A stretch of DNA of 64,000 bases. Source: Bacteroidota bacterium. Lineage in GTDB: Bacteria > Bacteroidota > Ignavibacteria > Palsa-1295. This document shows positions 63,201-64,000 of this stretch, piece after piece. Numbering within the stretch: position 1 is the first letter of the stretch; each line of letters begins with the position of its first letter. Both the position numbers and the translations under genes were made by a program. The notes below the pieces were generated by a model. The model was given only the letters and a program-made list of their open reading frames with translations. It was not told where the DNA came from and did no database searches. The DNA lies in contig JAUZNX010000001.1 of the NCBI GenBank assembly GCA_030706745.1, forward strand, positions 310,001 to 374,000. Reading direction: 5' to 3'.

Positions 63201-63736
63201 CGGGCGCACGCGGCCAGGATGGCCGCGCCACGCGTATGCCGATTCACATCGCGCCGGTACCAACGGACTCCGTTCTTGCGACACTACACTTCTCAGCATT
63301 CCTTGCGCCGAATCAGCACACGAAGCTATCGGTCGATGGCATCACCTTCTCCTCGCAACCCGCGCGCCCATCGGATTGCATTGCGCTCGCGCAGGTGGAT
63401 ACGAGCGCGTTCACTCTTCGCACAACGTGTGGTTCCGATGAGATCACGCGCGAGCTGACTGGCCTACCGCTCACGGTGGATGCGGTCGTGCCAAATCCCT
63501 CGCACAACGAGGTGACGCTGTATTACTCACTGACTGGCTCGGAGACTATTCCAGCAACCATCATGCTTGAGGACGCGCTGGGTCGGACGTGGCTCTCGCA
63601 AATTGTGCAACTCGATGCTGGTGTGCGACAAAGGATCACGCTCGAATTTTCTGGCGTTGCGAGTGGCGTTTATAACGTACGGCTGGCATCGCCTACGATT
63701 GGTGCAAGCGTCGCGAAGAGAATCGTGCGGGAGTAG
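60230..63736 (+). CDS. Large secreted T9SS-sorted protein with propeller and Ig-like domains (paralogue)
   Basis: The protein has 1168 residues and the same layout as the gene at 40218. A signal peptide (about 1-43, ending DIAAQ) leads into a BNR/YCF48-type propeller (ASTTDGGKAWTS, ETRDGGITWVS, SSDDGASWNS, STDAGTSWQP, LWKTTDGGDG at about 45-380). Ig-like repeats with cysteines follow (TLTNTGCLPDTITNVTLG, FRNTGCDTITID, IKNTGCDTLLL, IQNTGCDTVC at about 490-880). A cohesin-like stretch (LTISAPDSAYAGKPITYRL) comes next, then the type IX sorting domain (VDAVVPNPSHNEVTL, ending AKRIVRE). It is likely surface attached. The modular element copy B lies upstream. Confidence 0.87.
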   Translation: MLIRIHDRPFSTLAPRSITARYCLALHVLLIASTLWAFDIAAQSHWQKVNAPFAGSPYFLNPDTGFLYASPGVASTTDGGKAWTSIPFFAQIAVSQLYFQSRTRGFASAVGIGPNGYGAGLYETRDGGITWVSLKPPKADYTGVHAVGDMIFASAAIRLGGRPLYFSSDDGASWNSLAFVKGLNLPANSQFQQVYGNRDSLVATVCYSQNGPINQVQIIYSTDLGTHWSSQNLGTSTWWMMALHIQPHACSITRQYVPLVDSRGDVYSFLKSEGSDYSVWDSTLMHQETGAWIAGDACAFYLCGARASPSFFRSTDAGTSWQPLTGGTSPQVPTFVELDDMDFQNLSVVGYGAVVYACDLEGSLWKTTDGGDGALSSKALAPKVQFNFLPGIGGSPNLTDSTCQLDSVVISYQSLTCAYAQIDSIWQTGLDANEYVLTSAHYRSCEPMPDLSRILITPKVIGTRTITVYARFIDDEFETFNDSLQFAITVSPSHPGLTAKDKSFAFGTIRTCGGVRDTTVTLTNTGCLPDTITNVTLGNNGFAWLEDSLPIIVPEGKSAHFRFRFLPTDSGVYVDTAAISVTSMLATTEQVALRGNCVQPRLSCSSSMLDILLDTTKACSLRDSILVFRNTGCDTITIDSNASQWSPGWSAVDPPFPLVLAPDSSFTVRVHFAPKTPGNSTQYITYFFDAVGKKDVASQRMRLTTMAVPGTGILDVPSMSLKAGSFSFCVGDTTVYDTIKNTGCDTLLLSKGQLQGDATFTLLTPLPSQLAPDSVAIISIHFSPRTKGAHAAQLLFDSHSLHGGDTVRKTAIAMSGTGLRGTMMLACDKSTLDLGTTPICQERDTFVVIQNTGCDTVCDSSVTLQQGTFQLAKPWSARCLAPGERDTVWLVSRLDTNGHAGQNLATLTIASNADTALPPITLTREIQYPAPWHLTISAPDSAYAGKPITYRLIQSAAADALPTDVTAIDFVLHYDDNLLEFEHVDEPFVLAGARGQDGRATRMPIHIAPVPTDSVLATLHFSAFLAPNQHTKLSVDGITFSSQPARPSDCIALAQVDTSAFTLRTTCGSDEITRELTGLPLTVDAVVPNPSHNEVTLYYSLTGSETIPATIMLEDALGRTWLSQIVQLDAGVRQRITLEFSGVASGVYNVRLASPTIGASVAKRIVRE

Positions 63737-63739
63737 CGC

Positions 63740-64000
63740 TTACCAGTTCGAAATCACCGCGATCATGATTTGCTCGGCCACCTGATCTTCGGCCTGGTGG
63801 ATTGCCTTCTTTTGGCCGGTCAGGCTTTCAATGATCTGGTAGTTCGCGGTCTGCGAAAAATCGCGCTCCCAAAAGACCTTCTGCTTTTTCTGATCGGTGT
63901 ACTTCGCATGGACGCGAAGCGTGATGCGCTTATCCTTGACCACCTCGCCAACGCTCACGCTGACCGCTTCATCGATGATCCCGTTCGGCGCAATCGAGGC
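63740..64000 (-). CDS. lptE: LptE family protein (C-terminal part; continues off the window)
   Basis: Eighty-six residues are visible and the frame is open at base 64000, so the N-terminus lies outside. The visible part (DKRITLRVHAKYTDQKKQKVFWERDF, IHQAEDQVAEQIMIAVISNW) matches the C-terminal half of the LptE family in Bacteroidota/Chlorobiota. LptE plugs the LptD barrel and helps insert lipopolysaccharide into the outer membrane. It is convergent with the T9SS gene, 3 bp apart. Confidence 0.72.
   Translation of the reverse strand, partial: ASIAPNGIIDEAVSVSVGEVVKDKRITLRVHAKYTDQKKQKVFWERDFSQTANYQIIESLTGQKKAIHQAEDQVAEQIMIAVISNW

Overview
The window looks like a chromosomal stretch near the replication origin of a Gram-negative bacterium of the Bacteroidota-Chlorobiota (FCB) superphylum, possibly a Kapaibacteria/Ignavibacteria-type lineage. 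The clues are four secreted proteins with type IX (Por) secretion C-terminal sorting domains, a DUF5686-type outer-membrane protein, a DUF2279 protein, an LptE-family protein, the bacillithiol enzyme BshC, and a moderately GC-rich genome that uses Shine-Dalgarno sites. The lineage is inferred from family content only; no search was run. No phage, integrase, transposase or CRISPR array is visible.

Layout. 1-1916 (-): the 5' part of a secreted fibre-like protein built from a 150-bp tandem repeat; its reading frame is open at the window edge. 2.2-4.9 kb (+): ECF sigma factor, an anti-sigma-like protein that also carries a C-terminal outer-membrane-like domain, and a coupled lipoprotein. 5.0-6.4 kb (+): small membrane protein and anhydro-MurNAc kinase AnmK. 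6.4-9.0 kb: dnaA flanked by DnaA-box-like sites and AT-rich DNA (candidate origin). 9-14 kb: mannose-1-P guanylyltransferase, acyltransferase, tRNA-Arg(ACG), bshC. 14.0-19.6 kb (+): CPXCG protein, YbaB, RecR, methyltransferase, two lipoproteins, DUF5686 protein. 19.6-23.6 kb (-): gltX, tRNA-His, tRNA-Arg(TCT), alpha-glucan phosphorylase. 23.7-32.2 kb: C39-like protease (+), then a (-) heavy-metal RND efflux operon (TolC-adaptor-CzcA-like pump) with two envelope genes downstream. 32.5-37.1 kb (+): DUF47/Pit phosphate uptake, NUDIX hydrolase, ParA, rpmH, rnpA, ispE. 37.2-49.1 kb: DegT aminotransferase, TPR protein, metallophosphoesterase with a duplicated 3' fragment, a large T9SS protein, propeller lipoprotein, nucleotidyltransferase, DUF885 protein, small T9SS protein. 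49.4-64 kb: T9SS propeller protein, metK, lipoprotein, mutL, ftsY, small membrane protein, pgsA-like gene, ABC ATPase, second large T9SS protein, lptE (partial).

Most genes are housekeeping or envelope functions. The features least explained by gene content are repeats. (i) Two inverted copies of a roughly 200-bp intergenic element (51961-52156 and 59646-59848) share conserved flanks but carry different short-word tandem cores. (ii) At least eight loci hold degenerate short-word repeats, mostly inverted (words such as GGATAGTGG, TAACGAG, AAATACG). Several have been absorbed into genes: a lipoprotein signal peptide, an internal loop of the alpha-glucan phosphorylase and the C-terminus of FtsY. 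(iii) REP-like elements of the type read as HCERSEAKQS occur at 37131 and 52251; the first supplies the C-terminus of the DegT aminotransferase. Together these suggest that small non-autonomous elements are reshaping gene ends and intergenic regions.
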